64,000 bases of DNA from Bugula neritina (GCA_964035545.1 OZ037771.1:6421690-6485689), one strand, 5' to 3'. Positions 47,001 to 58,136 are shown, numbered from the stretch's first letter. Notes: generated from the letters alone by a model not told the origin. Made by a program: numbers and translations.

Positions 47001-50000
47001 CGACACTTAAATCCTCGAATTTTTGTATATTTAAAGTTTTCAAAACTTTGAAGGTTTTATAAACTAATTTTTATTTCTATTATATGGAACCTCACTTTGC
47101 CATCTTTAAATTTTCCTCTTTACTCAAATTTATTTATACTATGATCAATAATTGTATATTAGTAAAAATTGCATGAGGCAATAATACATTTATCACATCA
47201 TAGTGTGATATTACTCGTGTTCAATATTGTTAGTCTGTAAGACAAACTCATGCAGATAGTTAAACTAACAACAGTACCACTACATAAATAATTAGAAATA
47301 GAGGGGACAACTCTTTTAATTTTTTTAAATTTATTCAATTGCTCATGTGACCCAAACATAATGCACATATCACATGGTCTCTGTTATTTAGAATATGCTG
47401 TAACAAGTTGAAATACAACTACACAAGCAAGCTGATTATATAATAGTGTTGTTTTTAGGTGATCAGTAGAATATTTTATACCGTCAACAGCTCGTGGTCT
47501 GGTAAACTATCTCTAGCAGAGTTACGGAGGAGTAATTTACTGCAGGTAAACGAGTTAAACAGTCTCAATGCAGTTGTCTAGTTGTGTGGGAATCGCTTAT
47601 AGATTGAGTTTGAAAGGCCTTTAATGAGGTACAAATGAGTATAACACTTTCCAGCAGGAACACTAGTTGGAGTTGTATGCCCAGGCGTAATATAAATACT
47701 GTAACCATCCTGTTTTAGGCTATTCTCTTGTTGGAGGAAGAAGACGATATAAACCAAATCACAGACTATTTTTCCTATGAGCATTTTTATGTAATATATT
47801 GTAAGTTTTGGGAGCTGGACAAGGACCATGATTTATTTATCGATAAAGATGATTTATCCCGTCACAACGATCATGGTACGGCATGCATTTATATTGACTT
47901 ACGCTATTTTATTCTAGTTTCTAGTATGTAGTTTTAGTTAGGAAAGTCTAAAAAAATGTAATCATCTGTTAAGCTTATTTATCATATAGATAACGTATTA
48001 CCTTCATTAACTTATACGACCATATCATGGTATCTTGTTGCTGGTACTATTTCAGTAAATTCGCACTAAAATTGTGCATACAATTTTTGATTAATTTTTT
48101 TTTATAATTTTATTAAAAAGTCTATCAAGATGAGTTCTTTTTTAATTTTTGGGAATGTAAGGTTAGGATGCTTTACCAGCTGTACATGAGGTTTGATTAG
48201 GAGAAAGTCTCTTTGCAAACCAGCAAAACGTTTCGTTTATTTTCAGTCATGTTTTCCCTCTACAGAAAACTATTATGTTGTTACATTACCATGTGCCAGT
48301 GGGGTGTGATACAAGATTATATTGGTGATGTTGTAGCCCTGTCCAGTAGAATAATAGAGAGAATATTTTCTGGTGCTGTTACAAGGAATAAGCAATGCGG
48401 AAAGATGAGTTACACTGACTTTGTAGCTTTCCTACTATCAGAAGAAGACAAGAAAACTGATAAAAGGTAAAATGATGAGTTGCTAGTGATAGTTGGTGTC
48501 GCTAGCTGTTAAAATACTAGTGTATTCTGCGTTACCAGAAAATGCTACTAGTGTATTCTGTGTTACCAGAAAATGCTAATCAAACTAGTTGCGTCAGTCT
48601 ATAAGTCTAAGTTGAGAGAACAGTTGGGACAGGGTGGTGTTTGCTAAATGTTGTGAAGTAGTAGAAACGTTGTGTAAAAGTGAAGCTTAGTGTACTTTTT
48701 CTCATTCAACTCTATAAAATATAATACAAGTTTATATGTATAAGCCTTACTTTGCAGTATACTGTATATATTTTAGACATGGTTTTACTTTTCCTAATTA
48801 TCTTTTTTCATTCTATAATATCTTTTTGCAGCATTGAGTACTGGTTCAGGTGTATGGATTTAGACGGAGATGGGTTTATCTCCATGTATGAAATGGAGTA
48901 TTTCTACGAGGAGCAGGTGCAGAAGATGGAGGAGATGGGAATAGACCCTCTGCCATTCTATGACTTGTTGTGTCAGGTGAGGGCTATATGTCGGGTAATA
49001 TCAAAATAGATCAAGAGATTTATAGTATAGAAAGATAATTTCAATTTTTACACTCTTTCCTTTACAAAATGTTTCTAGTTCCCTATGTTCATATTTAGGT
49101 AATGTTGTGTAGTTAATATTGCATTCATGTGTAGGTACTGTTGTAGTCATGTGTAGGTAATGTTGTACTCATGTGTAGGTACTGTTGTACTCATGTGTAG
49201 GTACTGTTGTACTCATGTGTAGGTACTGTTGTAGTTATGTGTAGGTACTGTTGTAGTTATGTGTAGGTACTGTTGTACTCATGTGTAGGTACTGTTGTAC
49301 TCATGTGTAGGTACTGTTGTACTCACTATTATTTGCAGATGCTAGATCTGGTTAGCCCCAAGCTGATAGACAAGGTCTCGCTGTCGGATTTGAAAAGCTG
49401 TAAGCAAGCATACATATTCTTTGATACGATGTTCAACTTGGAGAAGTACTTGGATCATGAGCAGAGAGACCCATTCGCTAATAGTAGAGTAAGTTCAAGG
49501 TCAACTCTCTTCCTAGTAACTACGTCGCTATTGACATTGAGCGATATTTAATTTCTTGGCTTCCCGGCATCGTATTCCACGAGATTGGTCAGCATTTTTT
49601 ATCACTTCCTGTTTAGGATATCGAGCTGGAAGGTCCAGAGCCGTCAGACTGGGACAAGTTTGCGAGTGAAGAGTACGAGTTGCTGGTAGCGGAGGAGAAT
49701 GCTAATGAGGAGCAAGAGTGAGTGTCTACTGTATAGTATCTTATTAAACTGCTTTTCTCATCTCTGTCAGAGTAAGATATCATTGCAAATTTAAAGCTCT
49801 GCTTTTCGGCTACTTATAATTTCGTGGCTGCCAATACTTTATGTTGAGATGTCAAGCCCCATATGCCTCTTACTCGTCCTTCACTGGTTGAGTCTTGTCA
49901 TCAAGTTATATGTTTTGTTTGTAAGCTTTCAATCTTGGTCAAGGAGTTATATGTTAAATGAGTCATGGGTAATTTTACTTAATTTAGTACACACTAGATA

Positions 50001-52064
50001 TCCTCAGTTTTTAGCTTTTTTTTACCATTTAACTGCTAATGAACATAGGTTTTTGATCGAAATCAGTAAAACGCCAATAAATACATCTAAATAATCAAAG
50101 TTCTTTTTAATTTCGCTTCATTTCCCATGTTTTTTCCTAATTATTCAGCTACTTTTGGTTGCGGACCGTTACGGTTTTTCCGTAACGGTCCGCACTCCTT
50201 ATAAGCTAAATAAATAAGAAAAAACATGGGAAATCAAGCAAAATTAAAAAGAACCCTAATTATTTAGATGTATTTATTGGCGTTTTACTGATTTCGATCA
50301 AAAACCTATGTTCATTAGCAGTTAAATGGTAAAAAATAGCTAAAAACTGAGGATATCCAGTGTGTACTAAATTAAGTAAAATGACCCTCATTGTTTGTGT
50401 AGTGGCGAGTATGAAGATTACTATGATTATGTAAGTTACTTGTGTGGCCCACACCTACTCCTTTTAGCTACTCCCAGCATGGTAGTGTGACAACTCCTAA
50501 GAGCAAATAGATTGCGGAGTGGAGAATTCAGATCTAACTAAACTGAGCTTAAATATTTATACATTAATTTATCTGTTGTCAATAGTAGGGCCCTTTTTCA
50601 ATAAAGGAGTTTTGTTAGCCTGACAAAGAGTGAAATTTCAGAACATCATAGGTGAATTATTTAAAAAAATCAAAAAATTGTCTTTCTTTTTAGTCTTCAG
50701 AGGCTAATTTTTGGTTTTTTCAAATCAATACATTGCTTTTCATTCAAATGTCAGTAAATACTATAAAACCATTTATAACTTTTCATGCACTGAGCTAAGC
50801 TTTCTATTGGAATATTAATTACCGAAGGAAATCTTCTTCTTTAGTAATTGATTTTGTATTACATACAAAATTGTCAAAAAACTGATGTCATGTCTAACGT
50901 GAAAGCGTCTAATAATATAAGATATATGCTATATAGAGAACATTTTAATGGCAAAATTGCTTATTTTACAGCATTTGAGTCGTAGTTATGTTGTGACAGG
51001 TTCTACTTGTGTTCTCCACCCACTCTGTTTGGTCTTTTGGTGAATGAGTTGACTGCATGTGGCTTAGTAATAAATACAACTACTAGTACCAATATTTACA
51101 ACTACTAGTACCAATATTTACAACTACTAGTACCAATATTTACAACTACTATTACCAATATATATTTCCATCACTACCAATATATGCAATGAGTATTGCC
51201 TAATACAATTAATAAATACAACTAACACAAGTAAATATCACTACTACCATCACATATAGTTACAAAATATAGTTACTGATCCCCTGCATGTATGCTAACT
51301 GGTGATGCACTTGTCCCGCTGGAGTAGACAGTCAACTACTGCTGCTTTTACTCTGAAATATTTAGACAATTCAAACATTTTACATTCAGACCAGACAACA
51401 CATTTAATACATTTTAACTACAATCATGTGTATGCTTATGAATATATCTTTATCTGGGGAAGACTTGCTGGACAGTGTATTTTATAGTAAGGAAACCATC
51501 TTACTGTTTTAACAACTTATCTACTTTTAAATATTTTCTTATAGCCACCAAAATTATATAATTGTACAAATGAATTGTATTTTGGGAACTAACAACTGTA
51601 GATGAGTGTGGAATTACTTTTAGTAGAAATTCTTAGTGTGAGAAGTTGTGAAATAAATTATTTTAATTAAAAATTATAGAAGTGAGCTAATAAAATTTTT
51701 ATTTCTTTGCTCTTTAGAAGAAGTTAACCCACTTTTAGTTCTTTTAGTTTAAGAATGGCATAACTCTTTACCATAATAGTAGAAATGAATATTAATTTAA
51801 CATCAAATAATGCATCTTCTTGTTTAAATGATTTGCTGATCAGCGATTTCATTGATTTCTGCTGCCAGAAACTAACCCGAGCTCCGCGTGTTCTGCAGGT
51901 CGTTTGACTACGAAGATGACTTTGAAGGGGAAGGCGAGGAAGAGATCTCCTCCCCACAAGAGCCAGTCAAGTCGGCCTCTCCGGAGCCCGTGGGGCAGAA
52001 TCGGCGAGATCATCGGCCCAAGTCGGCCAAACAGAGTAACAGTGCAGACGAATCTGTATCTTGA
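38028..52064 (+). CDS. PPP2R3: PPP2R3: B'' (PR72/PR70-type) regulatory subunit of protein phosphatase 2A
   Basis: EF-hand regulatory subunit that targets the PP2A core enzyme under calcium control. Exons: 38028-38168, 38630-38797, an uncertain exon ending 41083, 41808-42014, 42876-42979, 45728-45830, 46664-46738, 47459-47545, 47719-47875, 48337-48466, 48832-48976, 49339-49488, 49617-49717, 51899-52064 (TGA). Phases agree. The N-terminus MALKPVLRYKIDELFMKW resembles PPP2R3B (PR70), and a Ser/Pro-rich linker follows. The conserved core begins at IPPFYFPLGRP (41808 exon), then HDDASRFMRLLAKP, VNSHPGLQFLQD, RIFYTVNSSWSGKLS, LLEEEDDINQITDYFSYEHF, an EF-hand DKDHDLFIDKDD, SRIIERIFSGAVTRN, a second and canonical EF-hand DLDGDGFISMYE, FNLEKYLDHEQRDPFA and EPSDWDKFASEEYELLVAEE. 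The tail is acidic. The ATG follows the acceptor ttttacag by seven bases, so a 5' UTR exon lies upstream. PolyA candidates are at 52574 and 52873. Confidence 0.95.
38361..38572 (+). mobile_element. tRNA-derived SINE, 212 bp, copy 2
   Basis: The tRNA-like head has gtgaggttagagcatttgc and a perfect B box GGTTCGAACCC at 38409-38419. The body matches the copy at 12517-12728. A 15-bp perfect target duplication, atatactttgagtag, flanks it at 38346-38360 and 38573-38587. It is inserted in the first PPP2R3 coding intron, 58 bp before the next exon. The intact duplication suggests recent insertion by LINE machinery. Confidence 0.93.
39702..40310 (+). repeat. 20-bp minisatellite, about 30 copies
   Basis: Unit agtgtagggagatagtgtgt, with g/a variants at two main positions, in a PPP2R3 intron. 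The open - strand frame across it (223 codons of LPTLHTTSLHYT-type repeats) is a by-product of a 20-bp period without stops, not a gene. Confidence 0.95.
40889..41083 (+). CDS. PPP2R3: Uncertain PPP2R3 linker exon
   Basis: A frame open from 40493 runs in phase 0 to the donor gag|gtaaat at 41083, and both neighbouring exons join at phase 0. The end reads LPSKERLLSPTSPTSPVAPF, like a disordered linker. The best acceptor in phase is ggtttctgtaag at 40888. An internal donor ACACAG|gtatgt at 40984 is also phase 0, so a shorter form is possible. The upstream part of the frame does not look coding. PR-type subunits vary in this region, so homology cannot settle it. Confidence 0.4.
42015..42875. other. 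PPP2R3 intron
   Basis: AT-rich and non-coding. No repeat family was recognised. Confidence 0.5.
44001..45539 (+). repeat. 20-bp satellite array, about 77 copies
   Basis: Unit cactactctgtagtctcact repeated for 1.54 kb in a PPP2R3 intron. The unit contains the short palindrome-like actactctgtagt. Linked variants (taattttact followed 20 bp later by tagtatcact) recur at 44071, 44231 and 44851, showing that blocks of several units were duplicated together. Copies from about 45100 on are more diverged (aactactcta, aagtactctg), as expected at an old array edge. Confidence 0.98.
46727..46890 (+). repeat. Roughly 45-50-bp repeat copying a PPP2R3 splice donor
   Basis: The word tacattgtgtaag, which spans the end of exon 46664-46738 and its donor, recurs at about 46731, 46782, 46829 and 46870, each copy preceded by actctaag-type sequence except the first. 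Donors read gtaagt, gtaagc, gtaagt and gtaagt. Confidence 0.85.
49130..49325 (+). repeat. 22-bp minisatellite before a PPP2R3 acceptor
   Basis: About nine copies of gtgtaggtactgttgtactc plus two bases end some 15 bp before the acceptor at 49338. Confidence 0.9.
49967..50387. mobile_element. 421-bp palindromic (foldback) MITE
   Basis: Two arms of about 190-210 bp are inverted complements with few differences. They start gggtaattttacttaattta on the left and gggtcattttacttaattta on the other strand at the right. The exact centre, 50161-50193, is a perfect hairpin gcggaccgttacgg-ttttt-ccgtaacggtccgc. TCAT flanks both sides (49963-49966, 50388-50391), a likely 4-bp target duplication. There is no coding capacity. 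It lies in the PPP2R3 intron after exon 49617-49717. Confidence 0.88.
50403..50430 (+). CDS. PPP2R3: Candidate 28-nt PPP2R3 cassette exon
   Basis: tttgtgtag precedes and gtaagt follows 28 bases that read DGEYEDYYDY when joined to exon 49717 (phase 2). This acidic/Tyr-rich style fits PR72/PR70 tails. However, 28 is not a multiple of three: inclusion puts the last exon in a frame with a stop after two codons, while skipping it gives the full 55-residue end. It is either a regulated exon producing a short C-terminus or a relic. Confidence 0.4.
50431..51898. other. Last PPP2R3 intron
   Basis: Non-coding. Four copies of a 22-bp unit (tacaactactagtaccaata plus two bases) lie at about 51075-51170. 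Confidence 0.6.
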
Positions 52065-54554
52065 AATTGTGCCATCTGAAAATAGGTCACTAGTTTTGAG
52101 AATTAGGTCAAAGTCTATCACTTTGTAATGAACTTCACTATGCTTGGAGTCGTCTCTGCTTCTCAATGACTTGCAATGTTTTATAATGCTGCTGGGTTTT
52201 TAATGTGTTTTATAATAGCCTGTGATTGATAGCCTGTGTTACTGCTTGTTGCAAGTTGTTCTTTAGGAGAATGTTCGTGTTGTTTTGTAATCATTCCACC
52301 AGTCTTTATTTGACCCAATCTTTTTTTAATTATATAATAATTGTATATAAATTATTCAAATGGGCTTACAGTAACAAATTCATATATAATATAGTATAAT
52401 ATAATATGTAAGTGTCTGGTTGAAATTATATGATGAACTTTAGTTGTGAGTAGGCTGTGAGGACTATCATTGTTGCTGCTAGCTTATAATAATGGAGATT
52501 GTATATATAGTTTTATTTGTATTTAATCGGTCAGCTTGCTATTAATTAAATATTTCAAAGTATAATGTTTACTAATAAATTATTGCCAACTAAATTATTT
52601 TACAAAATTTATTTAAAATTATGAATTTTAAAATGCCCGTAAAAGTCAACGCTATACAGAAGATGGTCATGGCTCGGCAGGAAAACATTAACCAGACATC
52701 ATTTAAAACGGGTTTTAGTACCAGTTAGTCAGTTCTCATGCAGTTCTGGACCTTCTAATCCCAAAAAATTTCTACCCCTTGGAACGTTATTGCTCATTTA
52801 GCTTTTTATGTCCTTTACACCCTTTCAACACAGTGTAAATTCATTTATTCTAATCATGTATACAGAGATGATAATAAACATTGAAAACGTATGAAAAATG
52901 TAGTTATTTTTTTTCATTGAAAAGCTACAATCGGTTATTAAAATAAAAAAGGCATACATACAAGAGCTTGAATAAAAAAATGAAAAGACACTTGATCTGA
53001 AAAATTAATAAAATGAAATTTAAGTTGCTGAGTTTGGCGTTCTCACATACTGGACTGTATAACTTGCAAGGTTTAAAGTACAGCTGAGAAGTGCCCACAC
53101 ACTAATATTACTCAAAAGGTTATGTTGATGCTTAAAATACTTTTTCTATTAATAGGAAAACCTGACCACTGTAGCAGTCAAAAGTCTAGTGAGTTACTCC
53201 ATGACAATTCAATATTCCACACCCCCCCCCCCCCACTATACATGTGTTCAATTGAGTTGCTAAAAAATAATGGGTGGATATTTTTTATTTACCCAAAACC
53301 TTTTGCTAAACATATAAGTTCCAAGGCTAAGAATTTGTGTTGCTACAACTATACTACTATCGGCTCCTATTGATAGTTGATGTATACTCCAAAGTCCAAT
53401 AACTGTTCTACTAGCAGATTTGGGTGTATGTGAATACAGAGCAGTAGTAGCTAGTATTACTAGCTTGATTTGCAAGCCTTACCACCTAAATGCTCTTATT
53501 AAAAAATTTACTACGAATTATTTTCTTTCCAGTTTCCAAAAATGTATTTTCTACACACTTGATTTTGAACGTGAATGATCTAAGTTCATGTTAGCTATGC
53601 TCACGCTGCATCCATCTCTAATCTATAACATTATTGTGAAATACCTATAATATGTTGTATGTTTGATTGCATACACCCTTCCTTATATGAACTAAATACT
53701 GCATGTAGTTATTATGAGACTCAACTTTTGCTAGAATATATTTTATTCTACTCAAACATTATTAAAAATTCCTTGTGTAGGAACAATTTAATAAATTGTA
53801 AGTTGTGTTCTCTAGTTATTAGACCGTGATGAAAAGATGAAAAACTCGCGCAGACTGTGTATGGTTACTATATAAACAAATTGAAGCCAACTGGAACGCA
53901 ATTTGATGGAAAGTTATAGTCATCATAGGCTTAGCCCGCATGCCCATGGCCATGGTATGCCTCGCTCAGTCACTGTGCTCGAAATGTGTTCCAGTTCATT
54001 GGTGTGCCTTCTACCTCTTTGAGATTAGGCTACAGTCTTTGGCTTTAGTCTACACTACTTTTACCTTTTATTTTTAAGTAAAAGCTATATATACGTTAAA
54101 ATACCATTACTATTAGTTTATTAGTATTACCACTCTAAGTTTCAGTTTCAGTTTGCCATTCTCATTCTGATTCTCAATCCAATGCTAATTTTAATCATAA
54201 TGATAATGATAGTGATAATCAGAGTCATAATGAATAATGATGATGATGTTTAGTTCAATTATTATCAATATTATTATTAAAATTAAATTTTAAATTTAAT
54301 ATCATAATCAATATTATCGATTAAATTTAATAATAACGATTAATAATAATATAAATATTAATAATAATATTATAACTATAACTATAAATATATTGATAAA
54401 CACACTCAATCTCGTACTCATAGCCATAGTAGACGTAGTAGTGCTAGACCTAGTAGTCACACGATGTCACGATGCTCATCCTCATAGTCACTGTCAGTTT
54501 TATAGTGTAATCGATACTGATAGTCTTACTGATAACTGATGTTGATAGTCATAC
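52065..54554. other. PPP2R3 3' region and intergenic DNA
   Basis: AATAAA occurs at 52574 and 52873. A run of about 13 C lies near 53221. From about 54100 a degenerate tract of cataatgataat / atagtcatac words leads up to the retrotransposon insertion. No gene is visible. Confidence 0.5.
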
Positions 54555-54858
54555 TGTTATGTTTTTCAGTTTTGGGGTTGATGTGCCACCAAGAGAGTCT
54601 ATTTATCACTAGAGAAACTTCACCAGTTAAGTCGAGTAGATATCGTTATATTTAATACAAGAATACATAATAAAATCCAATGTACAACAGTAATGATACG
54701 CACGTCTATTTAATTTACAGCACTATCCTCAACTGAGCTAGTAGCGCGAAGCGGCTACTATTACTTATCAAACAGCCTAGCTAATTGGCTAATACATTGT
54801 TCCGGGTCAATACGCAACCTTGCGTATTGTGTTGCTGGTAGCTCCACGAGCCACCACA
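54555..54858 (-). repeat. 3' LTR of the Ty3/gypsy element
   Basis: The second 304-bp LTR, identical to 61692-61995. It is bounded outside by atac and inside by the polypurine tract. Confidence 0.97.
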
Positions 54859-54870
54859 CTGCCCCCTCCA
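54859..54870 (-). promoter_or_regulatory. Polypurine tract
   Basis: The - strand reads ggagggggcag immediately before the 3' LTR, the expected site for plus-strand priming. Confidence 0.75.
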
Positions 54871-55131
54871 GCAGAAAGCCCACTTTCTGATAAAAATAAA
54901 ATTCACATAAAAAAAACGTATACGTCGTTGTGAGGGGGGTAAAATAACAGTATAAAAGTATATACAAAAAAAACAACAACTGATAAAAATATACAGGTAT
55001 ATATAACGTGCACACTAAGTAATAAGCAAGAGAAGGTCCTATCTACATGTAAAGTACGTGCCACCATTACGGTAGGGAATGCCACAGAGAGGTAGGGGAA
55101 TGAGTAGTATGGAGTTGTAGGTAGACTCGAA

Positions 55132-55566
55132 TTAACTGCGGGCCGCACGCTTCATGCGTTTAATAGACTCCTGTAAGTATTTGAGTTCACTGGATGCAGC
55201 CTGTACCCGTGGGGCCAGCCTGTACACTTCTTGCTCCAAGTCGTGCGCCCTAGCTTCCACTTCACGTAGGTTGCGGGTCCAGGGGGACGAGCGAGAGGAA
55301 GTCGGCTGTCTGTGTCTTTTCCGCTCTGAGGATGGAAGGGGAGGAGGGAGTGTATACGCATTTGTGTCTACCCTCTGTAGTACGACACGAGGAAAGGTAT
55401 GCGGCATGCGTAGAGGACTGTGGGGTGGAGAGTTAGTAGATTGGGTAGGTTTATCTGCGGCTCCGGAGATGATGGGTCGCGGGGAAGGGAAGCCTTGCTC
55501 CAGGCGAGATAGCCGAGCTGAGTCAGTGATGAGTGGTTTGATGGCGTTGAGAAAGGCAGGATAATG
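55132..55566 (-). CDS. Coiled-coil frame, likely C-terminal part of ORF3
   Basis: Frame open past the ORF3 stop, about 145 residues. A Ser/Pro-rich stretch is followed by a heptad-like helix (LREVEARAHDLEQEVYRL, SELKYLQESIKRMKRA) with a basic end. It follows ORF3 by a +1 displacement, opposite in sign to the upstream ones. It has no independent start with good context, so a frameshifted ORF3 tail is the simplest reading. Confidence 0.5.
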   Translation of the reverse strand, partial: HYPAFLNAIKPLITDSARLSRLEQGFPSPRPIISGAADKPTQSTNSPPHSPLRMPHTFPRVVLQRVDTNAYTLPPPLPSSERKRHRQPTSSRSSPWTRNLREVEARAHDLEQEVYRLAPRVQAASSELKYLQESIKRMKRAARS

Positions 55567-56203
55567 ATTCGTCTACTTCATAGACATGCCCTTGATAACA
55601 CTGCATAGTACGTTGGTGCCGCAACAGGTAATCACGATTGTAGCTATATTCTCCGCAAGGGCAGAAAGTGGTGATGTAGTGTTGCGGCAAGTGTACTTTT
55701 AGTCTGCGGTGGGTCGTGAATCGCTGCTGGCAGAGGTTGCATTCACGATTACCCTCACCTCCTTGATGGGTCCTGATCTCTCTCTCTGTGGCAGGGGTAA
55801 TCCAGTTGGAGGTTGCTTCCAACTGGGGTGGCAGTTGCCTGGTTGTAGAAGTTGTTGGGGCCGGCTCTGAATCCCACGCCATCTCTAGAGAAGGCATGCC
55901 CGGAGAGACGGGCGCGAGTGTGTCTACAAAAGTAGAATTAGTGTTAGGTCGCGGTGGATCTTTACAACCTAATTCTAGTGACTGTCGACCGTTGCTAGCC
56001 TGAGAGTCACAGCTTTTGGAATGCACTCGAGGAACTGATGAATCATGTGTGGACTGACCAAGAACAGTGTCTAGCTCCAGGTCTAACAGACCATCGGCCA
56101 TTACAGTGTCTTCATCGTCATTCACATGAAACGTGGTTCCCAGTAATTCTGATTCAATCTGCTGAATTAGTTCAGAATATACTGGCATCGAGCCCGTTTC
56201 CAT
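55523..56203 (-). CDS. Accessory ORF3 with C2H2 zinc fingers
   Basis: 226 residues starting 17 bases after the integrase stop. The N-terminal half is acidic and low in complexity. Residues 155-175 form a canonical C2H2 finger (CNLCQQRF...HLPQH); residues 181-202 form a second, divergent finger (CPCGEYSYNRDYLLRHQ...C). There is no signal peptide or membrane segment, so it is not an envelope. Near 55565 similarity of style passes to another frame (+1) that codes a coiled-coil end, so this copy's ORF3 may be interrupted. The function is unknown; DNA or RNA binding is an inference from the fingers. Confidence 0.75.
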   Translation of the reverse strand: METGSMPVYSELIQQIESELLGTTFHVNDDEDTVMADGLLDLELDTVLGQSTHDSSVPRVHSKSCDSQASNGRQSLELGCKDPPRPNTNSTFVDTLAPVSPGMPSLEMAWDSEPAPTTSTTRQLPPQLEATSNWITPATEREIRTHQGGEGNRECNLCQQRFTTHRRLKVHLPQHYITTFCPCGEYSYNRDYLLRHQRTMQCYQGHVYEVDESLSCLSQRHQTTHH

Positions 56204-56220
56204 GAATAGGAATACAAGAC

Positions 56221-58107
56221 TTATACTGGCTTACCTGGGAACTCGGTATTAATGTCCATACTCAACGTTCTTGGTAAGGTTGGAGCTGGTTGTGAGATAC
56301 GTCTGCCTTTGGCGATGTCAGCATAAGAAAAGGCTGAGCATCGTTTCTGAGGCACGAGGTCGGAACTATTTGCTTTACGCGCATTAATTCCTCCCACTAT
56401 TCCGCCCTCGCAAAAGTTGATATTTGCGTGGGGTTCACAACTCCAACATTTTATCGTACGGTTTTCCCCTAGACTTTCATGTGTGCCGCTTCTAATGCAG
56501 TCACATACGAAGTCTTTCAAATACGGTGGGGGTTTCCTCGTACGCTGTCCCCTTTCTAGGGGGGGTGACACGCTTGCCGGTTCGTTAGTAGGGGCCTCTA
56601 ATGGCGTCTCTACTTCATCGTTAGCGGTCACCTCTTCTTGTTCTCCGGATGGAGCCCCTCCCTCTGTGGGGGTTTGCACTTCTGGAACCGGCTCAGTTTC
56701 TGGAAGTGATGGAATTAGACTTGGCGGTGGCGGACACGCTTCTGTTGACAAAAGCTGCCGCTCCTCTCTCACCAAGTTTTCCTCCCGCGGTATGACCACT
56801 TCGTATTCAGGTCCATGCCGCCGTCGCCCGCGCGTCGTTGTCTGCCTCCTGGGCTCTAACAACGGGGGGGCTTCTCCCACTCCGTCAGGGCTAGCCCAAT
56901 ACGGTTTCAAGCGAGACTCATTCTGGATAGACACCTGTCCTGAGCGCTCAATCTTGTACGTATGATTGGGCATAGCCTCGACGACCACGTAGGGGCCTAC
57001 GAACTTAGGCTTCAGTTTATCAGCCTGTCCGCGACGCCTACGGTAATTGACCATCCACACCTTATCTCCCGTTTGGTAGAGAGGTGGTTCATCGGAATCT
57101 TCGTGCCGCACCTTCCACTGCTGTTGATGCAGTATATCGTGTGCGGCCTTCATCCGTTCCACTAGTTCACTGGCATACTCGTGAACCGAGTTATCTTGCT
57201 CTGGAACGTGATAGGTGAGATGGTCAGGGACACGAGTCTCTCTCCCGAGCATCAAGAGGTTTGGGGTCTCACCAGTACTGGTGTGTGGGGTGCTACGGTA
57301 TGCACGCATGACTTGCGGCAACACCGTATCCCATTCCTCTTGACCTCGTCCAAGGAGGAGACTCCGGAGTGCATCACCTAGCATCCGGTTGTTGCGCTCC
57401 ACCACCCCGTTACCTTGAGGGTGGTAGGGGGTGGTCCTGCTCTGATTTACTCCCCAGAGGCGGCAAAGGTCGCTCATCAGTTGAGACTGGAATTGAGCGC
57501 CTTGATCAGAGTGTATCTGTTCGGGAAGCCCAAAATAACAGAATACATGTTGGTCTAGTGCCCTGGCCACTGTTGGGGCTGATGCATCTGGGATAGCCAG
57601 AGCATCCGCCCACCTAGTAAAGTGGTCGGTTAGTACTAGGATCCAATTATTGCCTCTGGGGGTCAGGGGCATGGGTCCGACCAGGTCTACAGCGACTACT
57701 TGCCAGGGCCTACCAGCATAGAGCCTCCGCCGTCCTGCTTCACCAGGGGGGCGGCTATGCTTACTGGCCTGGCAGATCTCACACTGTTTGACTCTGAGCC
57801 GGACGTCACGCTCCATCTGCGGCCAATACCACCGGAGTCGTAATTTGGATATCACTCGCTTGACCCCTGCGTGGGCCTGCTTGTGAGTATCCCAAATCAA
57901 CTCACGGCGGATGGCTGTGGGGCAGACTACCCTCTTCCTTTCCGGGTGTCTACCGCTGGCAGCTAGAGAGATGGTTAGCAACCCATCCTGCCCGATCCGC
58001 AGCGAGTCCCAACGCTGACAGTATAGCCGGAACTCGGCGCATCCCTGTCGTATGCGTTCTTCGCTGGGTCGTCGCCCTTCCCTTTTGGCCCGGTATATGT
58101 CTGCCAC
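56221..58107 (-). CDS. pol: Integrase (continuation of pol)
   Basis: 628 residues from the first ATG; the frame is open to about 58220 upstream and continues pol there. Zinc-binding HHCC residues H75, H79, C109, C112 (HKQAHAG, CEICQASK); catalytic triad D141 (VDLVGP), D201 (HSDQGAQF) and E237 (GNGVVERNN), a D,D-35-E spacing; GPY-type C-terminal module (PKFVGPYVVVEAM). A long Pro/Glu/Thr-rich tail of about 230 residues follows, unlike a minimal integrase. I found no slippery heptamer at the RNase H-integrase join, so that displacement may be a real one-base mutation in this copy. Confidence 0.95.
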   Translation of the reverse strand: MADIYRAKREGRRPSEERIRQGCAEFRLYCQRWDSLRIGQDGLLTISLAASGRHPERKRVVCPTAIRRELIWDTHKQAHAGVKRVISKLRLRWYWPQMERDVRLRVKQCEICQASKHSRPPGEAGRRRLYAGRPWQVVAVDLVGPMPLTPRGNNWILVLTDHFTRWADALAIPDASAPTVARALDQHVFCYFGLPEQIHSDQGAQFQSQLMSDLCRLWGVNQSRTTPYHPQGNGVVERNNRMLGDALRSLLLGRGQEEWDTVLPQVMRAYRSTPHTSTGETPNLLMLGRETRVPDHLTYHVPEQDNSVHEYASELVERMKAAHDILHQQQWKVRHEDSDEPPLYQTGDKVWMVNYRRRRGQADKLKPKFVGPYVVVEAMPNHTYKIERSGQVSIQNESRLKPYWASPDGVGEAPPLLEPRRQTTTRGRRRHGPEYEVVIPREENLVREERQLLSTEACPPPPSLIPSLPETEPVPEVQTPTEGGAPSGEQEEVTANDEVETPLEAPTNEPASVSPPLERGQRTRKPPPYLKDFVCDCIRSGTHESLGENRTIKCWSCEPHANINFCEGGIVGGINARKANSSDLVPQKRCSAFSYADIAKGRRISQPAPTLPRTLSMDINTEFPGKPV

Positions 58108-58136
58108 GACTCCAGGCAGCTCTTCTTGGAGCTTCT

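Noticed and set aside
49849-50454. Two ORFs coding the same peptide (FYHLTANEHRFLIEISKTPI) on opposite strands
   Set aside because: They are the two arms of the palindromic MITE; coding is unlikely.
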